From Teichococcus aestuarii (GTDB lineage: Bacteria; Pseudomonadota; Alphaproteobacteria; Acetobacterales; Acetobacteraceae): a stretch of DNA of 64,000 bases. The number at the start of each line of letters is the position of its first letter. Position 1 is the first letter of the stretch. The position numbers and the translations under genes are program-made. The notes under the pieces are model-generated. The model worked only from the letters and a program-made list of their open reading frames with translations. It was not told where the DNA came from and did no database searches. The stretch spans positions 40,058 through 104,057 of the forward strand of contig NZ_PDOA01000013.1 in assembly GCF_003116135.1 (NCBI RefSeq). Direction: 5' to 3'. Below are positions 1 to 12,610 of the stretch, piece by piece.

Positions 1-129
1 CGCGATGCGCTTGTGGTCGGTCGTCAGCAGCCAGGAGCCGAGGCCCTGCTCCGCCGTCAGGTAGTTGTCGGGCCAGGGCTCGGCCGGCCCCTCCGCCGGG
101 CGGACACGGCCCGCCGCCAGCTCGCTCAC
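1..129 (-). CDS. ctaD: Cytochrome c oxidase subunit I, N-terminal part, cut by window edge
   Basis: The 43 visible codons start at a GTG inside the end of the upstream coxB gene (overlapping stop and start, GTGA type) and stay open to the window edge. They end in SWLLTTDHKRIA, the conserved entry to the first helix of haem-copper oxidase subunit I. Subunit I carries the haem a and the haem-copper oxygen-reducing centre of a proton-pumping terminal oxidase in the inner membrane. Position after SCO and coxB fits a caa3 or aa3 oxidase fed by the alternative complex III encoded just upstream. Only the N-terminus is seen, so oxidase subtype cannot be checked from catalytic residues here. Confidence 0.85.
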   Translation of the reverse strand, partial: MSELAAGRVRPAEGPAEPWPDNYLTAEQGLGSWLLTTDHKRIA

Positions 130-1100
130 GGCTCGCTGCTCATGTTTCGTGGCTCCCCGGGGGACGCGCCCCGCGCCGGCATGGACATCAGGTAGGCCAG
201 GATGGCCTGCAGCTCCCCCTCGCCGAGGATGCCGGCGAAGGGCGGCATGACCGGCTCGTAGCCGGCCGCGATGTCGCGGCGCGGCTGGAGGATGGAATCG
301 CGCAGATAGGCCTCGTCCGCGCGGCGGACGCTGCCATCGGCCAGGGCGACCTGCCGGCCGTAGAGGCCGCGCAGCTCCGGCGCGTGGACGCGCGAGGCGG
401 GCGCGTGGCAGCCGGAGCAGCCGACGCTCTCGAACAGCGCCCGGCCTTCCCGCGCCAGGTCGTCGGCCTGGGGCTGGGCGGCCCGCCAGCGCGCATAATC
501 CTCCGGCTCCATGACGACCACCTTGCCCAGCATGCGCGAATGCAAGGTGCCGCAATACTCGGCGCAGAACAGCGGGAACTCGCCGGTCTGCGTCGGCTTC
601 AAGGAAAGCTGCGTCATCCGCCCCGGCAGCACGTCCTGCTTCAGGCGGAAGGAGGGCACGTAGAAGGAATGGATCACGTCTTCCGAGCGCATCACCAGGC
701 GCACCGGCTCGCCCCGCGGCAGGTGCAGCGCGTCGATCTCCCGCGCCCCGTCCGGGTGGCGGGCCTTCCACATCCATTGCCGGGCCAGGATGTGGATCTC
801 CAGCGCGTCCGGGTCGCCGCGCTGCCCGCCGAGCACGGCGATGCTGGCCCAGGCGAACAGGAACATCGCCAGGAAGGCGGTTGCGGCGGTCCAGCCGACC
901 TCGACCTCCTTCTGGATCAGCTCCGGCAGCTCGCCGCGCCGCGCCGCCGAGCCGCGCCGGTAGCGGATGGCAAAGCCCAGCAGCAGCGCCGCCACCAGCA
1001 GCACGATGGCGCCGCTGATCGCCAGCATGGCGATGACGATGGCGTCCACCCCCGCCGCCACCTCCGACGCCGCCGGGGGCCAGAAGGCGATGCCGCTCAT
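126..1100 (-). CDS. coxB: Cytochrome c oxidase subunit II with fused cytochrome c domain (caa3 type)
   Basis: This 324-residue protein accepts electrons at a CuA centre and passes them to subunit I. Two membrane helices (about residues 20-45 and 70-91) are followed by a periplasmic cupredoxin domain with the CuA ligands H144, C179, C183, H187 and M190 (CAEYCGTLHSRM). A C-terminal cytochrome c domain with one haem site (C228-SG-CH232) and a later PPFAG segment makes it the caa3 form, in which the donor cytochrome is fused to the oxidase. The start ATG overlaps the SCO stop codon, and the end overlaps ctaD, so all are translated together. It probably takes electrons directly from the alternative complex III. 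Confidence 0.93.
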   Translation of the reverse strand: MSGIAFWPPAASEVAAGVDAIVIAMLAISGAIVLLVAALLLGFAIRYRRGSAARRGELPELIQKEVEVGWTAATAFLAMFLFAWASIAVLGGQRGDPDALEIHILARQWMWKARHPDGAREIDALHLPRGEPVRLVMRSEDVIHSFYVPSFRLKQDVLPGRMTQLSLKPTQTGEFPLFCAEYCGTLHSRMLGKVVVMEPEDYARWRAAQPQADDLAREGRALFESVGCSGCHAPASRVHAPELRGLYGRQVALADGSVRRADEAYLRDSILQPRRDIAAGYEPVMPPFAGILGEGELQAILAYLMSMPARGASPGEPRNMSSEP

Positions 1101-1894
1101 GCCCGCCGCTCCCGCCGCAGCGCCCAGAGCATGAAGCCGCCGAGCGCCAGGCTCGTCGCCACGCTGCCCAGCATCAGCACGCGCCGGACCCGGGCGGTCC
1201 AGATCCCCCGCGCCGCGTCGAAGCCGTAGCAGAACAGGCGCAGCCGCTCGCCGAGGCTGCCCAGCCGCCCCTCCGCCGCCTCCACCAGCGCCAGGCGCAG
1301 GGCGGGCGGGTCCAGCTCCAGCCCGCCCAGCACGCGGGAGAGCCGCCCGTCCGGCGCCAGCACCAGAACTCCCAGGGGGTGCGCGTAGCTGTCGGTCTCC
1401 GCGTCGTAGCGGGCCTCGTAGCCGAAGGCGGAGCGCGCGGCCTGCAGCGCCGCCGCGTCGCCGCCCAGGAAGCGCACGGCGCCGGCAGGGGCGGCGGGGA
1501 AGTGCAGCGCCTTCATGGCGGCGGCCGCGCCGGGGCCGTCCTTCGGGTCGAGCCCGAGCGCCAGCACCGTGTAATCCGCGCCGGCGCGCAGCCCGGTCTC
1601 CGCCAGGGCGGCGGCGGCAAGCCCCAGCGCCGTGCCGCAGAGCACGGTGCAGGTGTAGTCGGCGAAGACCAGCACGGCCGGGCGGTCCTGCTGCGCCGCG
1701 CCCGCCCGCACCGGCCGCCCGGCCTCGTCGCGCAGGGCCAGGCCTGGCGGCAGCGCGGCCCCGGGTGGCGGGTGCAAGACCACCCCGGCCAGTTGCGCCT
1801 CCGTCAGCGCGGCCCGGGCGGCGCCCGGCAGCAGCGCCGCCAGCAGCGCCGCCATCAGGACTGCCAGCAAAGCCGCCCCGGCCAGCTGCCTCAT
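1097..1894 (-). CDS. SCO1/SenC-family copper chaperone
   Basis: A 265-residue, probably periplasmic thioredoxin-fold protein that should deliver copper to the CuA site of the oxidase encoded immediately downstream. An N-terminal hydrophobic segment (residues 1-28) looks like a signal peptide or anchor. The copper ligands of the SCO family are visible: the CxxxC pair C82 and C86 in DYTCTVLCG, and H172 in SYAHPLG. Unlike many SCO proteins it also ends in a hydrophobic helix (about 237-258) followed by RRERRA, suggesting a C-terminal membrane anchor with the arginine tail in the cytoplasm. It overlaps both neighbours by four bases. Role in CuA assembly is inferred from family and position. Confidence 0.87.
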   Translation of the reverse strand: MRQLAGAALLAVLMAALLAALLPGAARAALTEAQLAGVVLHPPPGAALPPGLALRDEAGRPVRAGAAQQDRPAVLVFADYTCTVLCGTALGLAAAALAETGLRAGADYTVLALGLDPKDGPGAAAAMKALHFPAAPAGAVRFLGGDAAALQAARSAFGYEARYDAETDSYAHPLGVLVLAPDGRLSRVLGGLELDPPALRLALVEAAEGRLGSLGERLRLFCYGFDAARGIWTARVRRVLMLGSVATSLALGGFMLWALRRERRA

Positions 1895-2265
1895 GGCGCG
1901 GCCTCCCGCCGGATGGGCGGCGGCGGCGCGGCGGGCTGCTCCAGCGGGTCGTAGGCCGCCGCGCCCCGGGCGGCGATGAGCGCCATCGCCTCGGCCACCG
2001 CGCGGCGCGGCGGATCGTCGCCGGCCTCGAGCTGGGCGGCTTGCGCGGCCCGGAAGTCGCGCAGCGCGGCGGCGGGGTCGGTCTCCAGCCGCGGCGGCGC
2101 GAAGCGCTCGGGCGGGCTGTAGCGCTCCGGCGCCTGCGCCCAGCGGTAGAGGAGGAACAGCCCGGCCATCACCAGCGCCAGGAAGGCCGCCGTGCCCAGC
2201 CCGACGCCCAGGATGGCCCAGGACCGCAGCGCCAGCGTCTCGCGCCGCTCCAGGGGGTTGCTCAT
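1891..2265 (-). CDS. Small single-pass membrane protein of the respiratory operon, unknown function
   Basis: I do not recognise a named family. The 124-residue product has one membrane helix (about residues 14-40, rich in L, A and G) after a short charged N-terminus, then a proline- and alanine-rich tail with the segment YSPPERFAPPRLETDP. The gene overlaps actF upstream and the SCO gene downstream by four bases each, so it is made with the alternative complex III and oxidase subunits. It could be an assembly factor or small subunit that helps dock the two complexes; this is inference from position only. The ATG is supported by the ATGA overlap with actF. Confidence 0.75.
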   Translation of the reverse strand: MSNPLERRETLALRSWAILGVGLGTAAFLALVMAGLFLLYRWAQAPERYSPPERFAPPRLETDPAAALRDFRAAQAAQLEAGDDPPRRAVAEAMALIAARGAAAYDPLEQPAAPPPPIRREAAP

Positions 2266-3320
2266 GCCGCCCGTTCCTGCGCGGCGGGGGCCAGCCATGC
2301 CGCCAACGGCCGGTAGGCCAGGCCGATCCACAGCCCGCCCACCGACAGCGTGGCAAGGGCGGCGGCCGGCAGGCTCCACGGCCCCGCCGCCGGCGCCACC
2401 AGCCAGGCGTGGTGCAGCGACAGCCCCGCCAGCAGCCAGGGCGCCAGCCGCGCCTGCGCCGCCGGGCTGCGGCGCAGGCCGCCCGGCAGCAGCACCAGCA
2501 GCGGCAGCAGGCCGGAGAGCAGCAGCGACAGGGCTTCGAGCCAGAGCCAGGGGGATGCCCCGCGCGCCAGATACCACGCGGCCTTGTGCGGCAGGTTGCC
2601 GTACCAGATGACCAGATACTGGCTGAAGCCAAGATAGAGCGCGCCCAGCACCGCCGCCAGCAGCAGGCCACCGAGATCGGCCGCCGCATCCTCCCCCGCG
2701 CCGCGGCACAGCGCCGCCCAGGCCAGCGCGGCCAGCAGCTGCGAGACCAGCAGCGACAGGCCGAAGGCGGTGGAATGGAAGTGCGGCGCCAGGGACAGCA
2801 CCCAATCGAAGCCGAGCAGCGTCACCGCCACGCCGTGCAGGACGAGGCCGAGCGCGGCAACGCCCTGCCGCGCCGGGCCCTGCTCCAGCCGGAGCAGCAG
2901 CCAGGCCAGGGCCGACCACAACAGCAGGGCCAGCCCCGTGCGGAGGATGAAGCCGGCAGCGTTGAGATAAAGCCGCGCTACATCCGGATGGCCGGCGAGC
3001 TCCGGCTCCGCCACCCAGGGGTAGAGCACGCCGAGGCTGAGCAGCAGGGGCAGGGCCAGCGGCAGGAACAGGGGCAGGCTGCCCGCGGCCGGTGCCAGCA
3101 CGGGCCGCAGCGCCGTGCCCCAGCGCCCGCCGGTCAGGGCATGGATGGCCAGCAGCGCCAGCGCCCCCAGCGCGATGCCCAGCCAGAACAGCAGCGCCGC
3201 CAGCCAGCCCGCCGCCAGGGCGGGCCGTGCCGCGGGCCACAGGAGGAGAGCCAGCCCCAGCACCGCCGTGCCGCAAAGCCCGAGGGGCAGCGCCGGCCCC
3301 TGCCAGGGGGGCGGCCTCAC
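2262..3320 (-). CDS. actF: Alternative complex III membrane subunit ActF
   Basis: A 352-residue, almost entirely hydrophobic protein with roughly ten membrane helices, corresponding to the second NrfD-like (PsrC-type) subunit of alternative complex III. Motifs typical of the family include FHSTAFG and YGNLPHKAAWY. It forms half of the quinol-oxidising, membrane-embedded part of the complex, opposite ActC. Translation begins at a GTG (VRPPPWQG) that overlaps the stop codon of actE; there is no ATG at a sensible position, and the overlap pattern repeats throughout this operon. The next gene encodes a small membrane protein before SCO and the oxidase. Confidence 0.85.
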   Translation of the reverse strand: MRPPPWQGPALPLGLCGTAVLGLALLLWPAARPALAAGWLAALLFWLGIALGALALLAIHALTGGRWGTALRPVLAPAAGSLPLFLPLALPLLLSLGVLYPWVAEPELAGHPDVARLYLNAAGFILRTGLALLLWSALAWLLLRLEQGPARQGVAALGLVLHGVAVTLLGFDWVLSLAPHFHSTAFGLSLLVSQLLAALAWAALCRGAGEDAAADLGGLLLAAVLGALYLGFSQYLVIWYGNLPHKAAWYLARGASPWLWLEALSLLLSGLLPLLVLLPGGLRRSPAAQARLAPWLLAGLSLHHAWLVAPAAGPWSLPAAALATLSVGGLWIGLAYRPLAAWLAPAAQERAA

Positions 3321-3811
3321 GGGGCGGCCTCCGCCGCCCGCGGCAGGCGGGAGAGCTGCAGGGCGCGGATATAGGCCACCACCGCCCAGCGGTCGGGCGG
3401 CGCCAGCCGGTCGCCATAGCCGTACATGACGCCGTAGCCATCGCCGATCACGTCGTAGAAGTGCCGGGCGGGCGCGGCGCGGAGGCGGGTCGTGTGGTAG
3501 CTGGGCGGGGCGGGGAAGCCGTGGCGGACGATCATGCCGTCGCCCGCGCCGGCGGCGCCGTGGCAGGGGGTGCAGAAGATGGCGTACTGCGCCTCCCCCC
3601 GCGCCAGCAGGGCGGGGGTCGCGGGCGGCGGCGCGGCGGCGGCGGCCTCCCGCGCCAGGTCGCCCTGCGCCACCACGCCCTCCGGCGGCGGGCGGGCGGT
3701 GGTGCCGTCCTGCCACAGGCCGCTGCGCTCATAGGTGTCGAGCCGCCGCTGCTGCGCCATGTCCAGCTTGCAGCCGGCGAGCAGCAGCAGGGCGCAGGCG
3801 GCGGCCCTCAC
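3317..3811 (-). CDS. actE: Alternative complex III monohaem cytochrome c subunit ActE, lipoprotein
   Basis: The 164-residue product starts at a GTG that overlaps the actD stop codon and opens with a short lipoprotein signal ending in the lipobox LLAGC, so it should be anchored to the membrane through a lipidated cysteine. One haem-binding motif (CTPCH) and a later methionine-rich segment (GVMYGYGDR) identify a class I cytochrome c. In alternative complex III this subunit relays electrons from the pentahaem ActA to the downstream acceptor, here probably the cytochrome domain of the caa3 oxidase subunit II. Neighbours on both sides overlap by four bases. Confidence 0.86.
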   Translation of the reverse strand: MRAAACALLLLAGCKLDMAQQRRLDTYERSGLWQDGTTARPPPEGVVAQGDLAREAAAAAPPPATPALLARGEAQYAIFCTPCHGAAGAGDGMIVRHGFPAPPSYHTTRLRAAPARHFYDVIGDGYGVMYGYGDRLAPPDRWAVVAYIRALQLSRLPRAAEAAP

Positions 3812-4322
3812 GGCTCCACCGCCCGCACGGAGAGGGGGCCGAGCCCGTCCAGCAGCGCCGCCAGCCGCGCCGGCTCCAGGCCCGGCTCGTCCACCGCCAG
3901 GAAGAAGCCGTCCTGGCTGGCGCGCGCGAAGCCGCGTGCGGCGAAGACCGGGTGGTGCAGGCGCGGCAGGCCGGTGCCGAGGAAGAAGCCGAGGAAGCCG
4001 GTGACGCTGGCCGCCAGCACCCCGCTCTCGAAGCTCAGCACCAGGAAGGTGGGCCAGCTGTTCAGCGGCCGGCCGCCGAGGTTCAGCGGATAGCCGATCA
4101 CAGCGCTGTACCAGCACAGGGCATAGACCAGCGCGGCCGCCGCCAAGCCCGCCCCCAGCATCACGGGGCGCAGGCGGGGGCGGGGCAGGGCCAGCGCCTC
4201 GGCCAGCTCGGGCACGGAGAAGGGGGTGTGCGCGTCCAGCCCGCGCAGCCCGGCCTGCCGCGCCCGCCGCGCCGCCGCCACCAGCGTCTCCGGGTCGCGG
4301 AACTCGGCCAGCAGCAGCCCGC

Positions 4323-4326
<4 letters not shown>
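3808..4326 (-). CDS. actD: Alternative complex III subunit ActD (DUF3341)
   Basis: A 172-residue protein with the usual DUF3341 layout: a soluble N-terminal domain beginning [16 protein letters not shown], two membrane helices (about residues 57-79 and 100-122) separated by the conserved GGRPLNSWP segment, then a cytoplasmic C-terminal ferredoxin-like part. DUF3341 proteins occur as ActD in alternative complex III, where they hold the membrane subunits ActC and ActF together; they have no cofactor. The start overlaps the actC stop by four bases and the stop overlaps the GTG of actE. Confidence 0.88.
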
Positions 4327-8475
<4,149 letters not shown>

Positions 8476-8488
<13 letters not shown>

Positions 8489-9129
8489 CGCGAGCAATCC
8501 GTCAGGTGCTCGGCGCGGATGCCGTAATGCGCCAGGAGGCGGCGGCCGCGCTCGGCCTGGTCCGGCGGCGGCGTCCACTGCATGTCGAAGACCCGGTCCT
8601 CCTCGCGCAGCCAGCGCGCCGGGTTCCGGTGGCAGTCGAGGCACCATGCCATCGTCAGGGGTGCGGCCTGCGAGACCTGCTGCATGGTCTGCACCGCGCC
8701 ATGGCAGGTGCTGCAGCCGACGCCATTGGCCACATGCAGGCTGTGGTCGAAGAACACGTAGTCCGGCAGGGCGTGGACGCGCTTCCAGGCCAGCGGCCGG
8801 TTCTCCGCCAGGCTCCGGCGCACGGGCGCCAGCATCTCCGCCTGCGTCCAGACCTGGGAATGGCAGGTCATGCAGGTGTGGGTCGGCGGCAGCCCGGCGA
8901 AGCGGGAGCGCTGAACCGTGTCATGGCAGTAGCGGCAATCCAGCCCCAGCCCGCCGACATGGTGGGCATGGCTGAACTGGACGGGCTGCGCCACGACCCT
9001 GCCCTGGCTCGTCGCATGGGTGGTGAAGGGCCAGGCGAGGAGCAGCACGACGGCAAGGCCGAACGCCAGGACGATGGCCGCCAGAGCGAAACGCAGCAGG
9101 GTATCGGCGCTCTGGCTGAAATGCTGCAT
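8476..9129 (-). CDS. actA: Alternative complex III pentahaem cytochrome c subunit ActA
   Basis: First gene of the respiratory operon. The 217-residue protein has an N-terminal membrane helix (about residues 13-33) and five CxxCH haem sites at C65, C86, C139, C163 and C212, the last almost at the C-terminus. This matches ActA, the periplasmic pentahaem cytochrome of alternative complex III, which collects electrons from ActB and passes them to ActE. Axial histidines are plausible in the FSHAHH and FFDHSLHV segments, as in the family. It overlaps actB by 13 bases. The promoter for the whole operon should lie in the roughly 280 bases upstream, but no clear -35/-10 pair is visible. Confidence 0.92.
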
Positions 9130-9408
9130 CCAGGCTCATCCAAGTTCCGCGCCCGCATCCGGAAAGGCGCCGTTCCTGCGCCAGCGGGGGAGGCACATGG
9201 CATGAAGGCGCGAGCCGGCGTTCCGGCGTCACCGGTCGGGCATTAAATCTCTGTCACGGGTTGGGAGGCGGCTGGCCTTGCCATCCTCGCAGCGGCCGAC
9301 CCGGCAGCGCCGGGCTGCGGGCCGGCCCGCCCCCGCGGTTCCAGAGCCGCCCTGCCGCATACCCCGCATCGTCCGGCACTCCGCCGCACCCCCTCGGCAG
9401 GGCCGCCG

Positions 9409-10368
9409 TCAGCCCTCCAGCCTCACCACGGCGGGGGCGATGTCCGGCCGGCGCCGCACGATGCGGTTGGCCACGTACCAGTCGGCGATGCGCTCGATCT
9501 GCGCCACATCGGCCTCGGTCGGCGCCCGCATCGGCACGGCGTTGTTGGCGCCGATGGCGGGGGCCAGCGCCTCCGGCAGGCCCATCGCCTCGGTCCAGAT
9601 CCGCCCGGCCTCGGCCGGTTTGGCCTGGGCCCAGTCATTGTCCGCGCGGCAGGCGGCGAAGACGGCCTGCAGCAGCGCCCGCCGGTGCGCCGCCATGTCG
9701 CTGTGCGCCATCAGCGTCACCGCGTTGTCCGAGCCGATCGCGGCGCCGTCGGCCAGCACCCGCGCGCCGTGGCTGCGCTGCGCGATGGTGACGAAGGGGT
9801 CCCAGCTGGCCCAGGCGTCGACATGGCCCTGGACGAAGGCCGCGCCGCTGTCGCTCGGGCTGAGATAGGCGCGGCGCACGCTGGCGGGGTCGATGCCCGC
9901 GCGCTCCAGCGCGCGCACCAGCAGGTATTCGCCCGTGCCGCCGCGGTTGACCGCGACGCTGCGCCCGCGCAGATCCGCCAGGCTGCGGACCGGCGAATCC
10001 TGCCGCACCAGGATGCCCTCCGCCGCCGGCGCGATCTTCTGGCAGGCGAAGATCACCATCGGGATGCCGGCCGAGAGCGCGGTGACGCAGGCGGGGGAGC
10101 TGCCGGCGGTGATGTCGATGCTGCCGGCGTTCAGCGCCTCCAGCGCCGGGGCGGCGGCGGCGAAGGGGCCGGCCCATTCCACGCGTGCGCCCTGCGCCGC
10201 GGCGGCCCGTTCCAGCGTGCCGCGGGCACGGCCGGTGGTGATGTCGTTCGGCGCCCGCAGCCAGCCGATGCGCAGCACCGCCGGACCGGCGGCGCGCGCG
10301 CCGGCGCCGCGCAGGAAGGGCAGGGAGAGGGCGCCGGCGCTCAGCCGGGCCAGGGTGCGGCGATGCAT
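9409..10368 (-). CDS. ABC transporter substrate-binding protein, sulfonate/nitrate/taurine (NMT1/SsuA-like) family
   Basis: A 319-residue periplasmic binding protein with a signal peptide containing an arginine-rich N-region (MHRRTLARLSAG) and an AGARAAG cleavage region. The fold signature of the SsuA/TauA/NMT1 group is seen in IGWLRAPNDI, LNAGSIDITAGSSPACVTAL, LADLRGRSVAVNRGGTGEYL and the segment around DAWASWDPFV, which is characteristic of aliphatic-sulfonate binding proteins. No permease or ATPase gene is next to it, so its transporter must be encoded elsewhere or it is an orphan. Ligand is likely an alkanesulfonate or a related small anion; that is inference from family. Confidence 0.8.
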   Translation of the reverse strand: MHRRTLARLSAGALSLPFLRGAGARAAGPAVLRIGWLRAPNDITTGRARGTLERAAAAQGARVEWAGPFAAAAPALEALNAGSIDITAGSSPACVTALSAGIPMVIFACQKIAPAAEGILVRQDSPVRSLADLRGRSVAVNRGGTGEYLLVRALERAGIDPASVRRAYLSPSDSGAAFVQGHVDAWASWDPFVTIAQRSHGARVLADGAAIGSDNAVTLMAHSDMAAHRRALLQAVFAACRADNDWAQAKPAEAGRIWTEAMGLPEALAPAIGANNAVPMRAPTEADVAQIERIADWYVANRIVRRRPDIAPAVVRLEG

Positions 10369-10504
10369 GGCGGTGTCCTCGCGGCGGCGTCCGGGCAGCG
10401 GCGCCCGGAGGGTGAAAAGGTTCTGGCCGCGCGGTGTCTAGCAGATGGCAGGCCACGGGGCGCCCCCCCTGACCGCCTCCCTAGCGCCCCCCATGCCGCG
10501 CGCC

Positions 10505-11497
10505 CTACTCCACCTTGCCGATGCGCTGCACGGCGCGGATCAGCCGCGCATTGTCGGCGGCGAAGAAGCGGGCGAACGCCTCCCCCTCCTGGTAGGCGAC
10601 GGGGCTGCCGGCGGCTTCCAGGGCGCGGCGCAGCTGCGGGCCCTCGCAGGCGGCGCGCAGCGCCCCGCGCAGCCGCGCCTGGACCGGCTCCGGCGTCGCG
10701 GCGGGCACGAACAGCCCGGTCCAGATGTAGAACTCCACCTCCGGGAAGCCGCGCTCGATGAAGGTCGGCACCGTCTCGAAGCCGGGGATGCGCTGCGCCC
10801 CCCAGCAGGCCAGGGCGCGCAGCCGGCCCTCGCGCAGATGCGGCAGCACCGGGCCGGGGCCGGAGGCCAGCGCATCCAGCGTGCCGGACAGCAGCGCGGT
10901 CAGCGCCGGCCCGCCGCCCTGGAAGGGCACGTGCAGCAGGTCGAGCCCCGCCGCGCCGGTCAGCATCGCCATGGCGACGTGCAGGGTGGAGTAGTTGCCG
11001 GCCGAGCCATAGGTGATGGCGCCGGGCCGCCCCCTGGCATCGGCCACGAACTCTTCCAGGCTCTGCCAGGGCGCGCCGGCGGGCACCACCAGCAGCGTGG
11101 GGTCGGCGGTGATGCGGGCGATTGGCGCAAATTGGTCCACGGTGTAGGCCGGGGTGCGGCCCTGGATGCGCTCCGCCTCCGGCAGCACGCTGAGCGAGGA
11201 GAGGGCGAGCAGCGCCGTGTGGCCGTCCGCCGGCGCCCGCGCCACGCTGGCGGTGCCGACGATGCCCCCCGCGCCGGCGCGGTTGACCACCGGCACGGGC
11301 TGGCGGAAGGCGCTCTCCAGGGCAGCGGCCACGGGCCGCGCCGTGACATCGGCCTGCCCGCCCGGCGGGAAGGCCACCACCATCTGGATGGCGCGGGACG
11401 GATAGGCTTCCGCCGCGGCGCCGGTGTTCTGGGCAAGGGCGGAGCGGGCGGCGGACAGGGCCGCGCCTCCGGCCAGGAGATGTCGTCGCAGCATCAT
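10505..11497 (-). CDS. Bug-family (TctC-like) periplasmic solute-binding protein
   Basis: The 330-residue protein has a signal peptide (MMLRRHLLAGGAALSAARSALA) and typical Bug motifs: YPSRAIQMVVAFPPGGQADV near the mature N-terminus, VVNRAGAGGIVGTASVARAP, and YGSAGNYSTLHVAM. Bug proteins bind carboxylated or aromatic small molecules for tripartite tricarboxylate transporters. No TctA/TctB membrane genes are present in the window, as for the other Bug genes here. It lies 105 bases downstream of the FAH-family hydrolase and may be co-transcribed with it, which would make its ligand a precursor of that enzyme's substrate. The ligand is unknown. Confidence 0.85.
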   Translation of the reverse strand: MMLRRHLLAGGAALSAARSALAQNTGAAAEAYPSRAIQMVVAFPPGGQADVTARPVAAALESAFRQPVPVVNRAGAGGIVGTASVARAPADGHTALLALSSLSVLPEAERIQGRTPAYTVDQFAPIARITADPTLLVVPAGAPWQSLEEFVADARGRPGAITYGSAGNYSTLHVAMAMLTGAAGLDLLHVPFQGGGPALTALLSGTLDALASGPGPVLPHLREGRLRALACWGAQRIPGFETVPTFIERGFPEVEFYIWTGLFVPAATPEPVQARLRGALRAACEGPQLRRALEAAGSPVAYQEGEAFARFFAADNARLIRAVQRIGKVE

Positions 11498-11568
11498 CGT
11501 TTCCTCCCCGGGTTCTCTCCCCGGCTGGGCCGGTGGCTTCTTCTTGGCCCTTGGCCGGGCCTTGGCGT

Positions 11569-11588
11569 CCGGCGGCCTGGGCCGCCGG
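11569..11588 (-). terminator. GC-rich hairpin after the FAH-family gene
   Basis: A perfect 9-bp inverted repeat (CCGGCGGCC, 2-base loop, GGCCGCCGG) sits just past the stop codon of the FAH-family gene on the minus strand, before the Bug gene. No T-run follows, so it may be a partial terminator or an mRNA-stabilising stem rather than a strong Rho-independent terminator. Confidence 0.35.
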
Positions 11589-11602
11589 GGCAGGCGCTTG
11601 GT

Positions 11603-12505
11603 TCAGGCCACGCGGCGCAGCGTGTTGCGGATACGGCCGATGCCGCTGATCGCGCACTCCACCACGTCGCCCTCGCGCAGGAAGCGCGGCGGCCTGAAGC
11701 CGATGCCGACGCCCTCCGGCGTGCCCGTGGCGATGACGTCGCCCGGCAGCAGCGCCATGCTGCGCGAGATGGTCTCGATCAGCGTCGGGATGTCGAAGAT
11801 CAGGTCGGCGGTGCTGGCATCCTGGCGCGGCTCGCCATTGACGGTGCAGGTGACGCGCATCGCGCCGGCCTCCACCGCGTCGGCGGTGACGATCCAGGGG
11901 CCCATCGGGCAGAAGCCGTCGATGCCCTTGCCCAGCAGCCACTGCTTGTGGGTCTGCTGCAGGTCCCGCGCCGTGACGTCGTTGACCACCGTGTAGCCGA
12001 AGACATGCGCCATGGCCTGCGCCTTCGGGATGGCGCGGCCGCCCCGGCCGATGATGACGGCCAGCTCCGCCTCGTAATCCACCCCGCCATCGAGGCCGGG
12101 CAGCAGCGGGATGTCGGCGGCGGGGCCCGAGATGCTGGTCCAGGGCTTGGAGAAGATGATGGGCGCGGCGGGAATGGCGTCGGCCGCCCCGGCGGCGCTG
12201 GAATCATAGCCGCTGCTGGCGAATTCCCGCGCATGGGCGTGATAGTTCTTGCCGACGCAGAAGATGTTGCGCGGCGGGCGGGGCAGGGGGGCGGTCAGCA
12301 GGGCCGGGTCGAGCGGCTGGCCGGGGCCGGAGGGCGCCGGGCGCGCGCCGCTCTCGGCCAGGTGCGCGATGGCGGCCGTCATGTCCCGCGCGGCGGCCTC
12401 GGGCAGGCCCGGCAGGGCCTCGGCCAGGGGATGGAAGCGGTCGCCTTCCGCGCTGACCAGCGCAACGAGAGGACGACGCTGGACAAGCAGCGTGGCGAGG
12501 CGCAT
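11603..12505 (-). CDS. Fumarylacetoacetate hydrolase (FAH) family protein
   Basis: A 300-residue enzyme of the FAH superfamily, distinct from the true fumarylacetoacetase elsewhere in this window. Family motifs are IFCVGKNYHAHA, the metal-binding DYEAELAVIIG, VNDVTARDLQ, a conserved lysine in LGKGIDGFCPMGP and GTPEGVG near the C-terminus. Members with this size hydrolyse, hydrate or decarboxylate C-C bonds in beta-diketo or acylpyruvate-like compounds, often in aromatic or sugar-acid breakdown. It is divergent from a GntR regulator gene, with an AT-rich, repeat-containing region between them, and a Bug binding protein follows. The specific reaction cannot be told from sequence. Confidence 0.87.
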   Translation of the reverse strand: MRLATLLVQRRPLVALVSAEGDRFHPLAEALPGLPEAAARDMTAAIAHLAESGARPAPSGPGQPLDPALLTAPLPRPPRNIFCVGKNYHAHAREFASSGYDSSAAGAADAIPAAPIIFSKPWTSISGPAADIPLLPGLDGGVDYEAELAVIIGRGGRAIPKAQAMAHVFGYTVVNDVTARDLQQTHKQWLLGKGIDGFCPMGPWIVTADAVEAGAMRVTCTVNGEPRQDASTADLIFDIPTLIETISRSMALLPGDVIATGTPEGVGIGFRPPRFLREGDVVECAISGIGRIRNTLRRVA

Positions 12506-12530
12506 CAGGAACCCTTCTCTGGAATTGAAC

Positions 12531-12573
12531 CAATATCAGGCTTATATTGATCCAATTATGATCCATATTGATC
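12531..12573. promoter_or_regulatory. Operator candidate between FAH gene and divergent GntR gene
   Basis: An AT-rich patch in otherwise GC-rich DNA holds a perfect inverted repeat CAATAT-N7-ATATTG (12531-12549). The right half is extended to ATATTGATC, which recurs 21 bases further (12544-12552 and 12565-12573), two helical turns apart on the same face. This is what one expects for cooperative binding of the adjacent GntR regulator, controlling both itself and the divergent hydrolase and Bug genes. Confidence 0.55.
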
Positions 12574-12610
12574 AGCCATTCCGGACCCGTCAAGCCGCCG
12601 GGGCCGGCGC

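Noticed and set aside
384..1229. Long open frame on the plus strand across coxB, and similar long antisense frames throughout the act operon, RND and kinase genes
   Set aside because: Composition is typical of shadow frames in GC-rich DNA (rich in Arg, Ala, Gly, His, Gln), with no domain, and each is antisense to a gene with clear catalytic motifs.
10457..10490. Terminator-like inverted repeat (GGGGCGC and GCGCCCC) between the sulfonate-type and Bug genes
   Set aside because: Seven-base arms with a 20-base loop in very GC-rich DNA are weak evidence; not listed as a feature.
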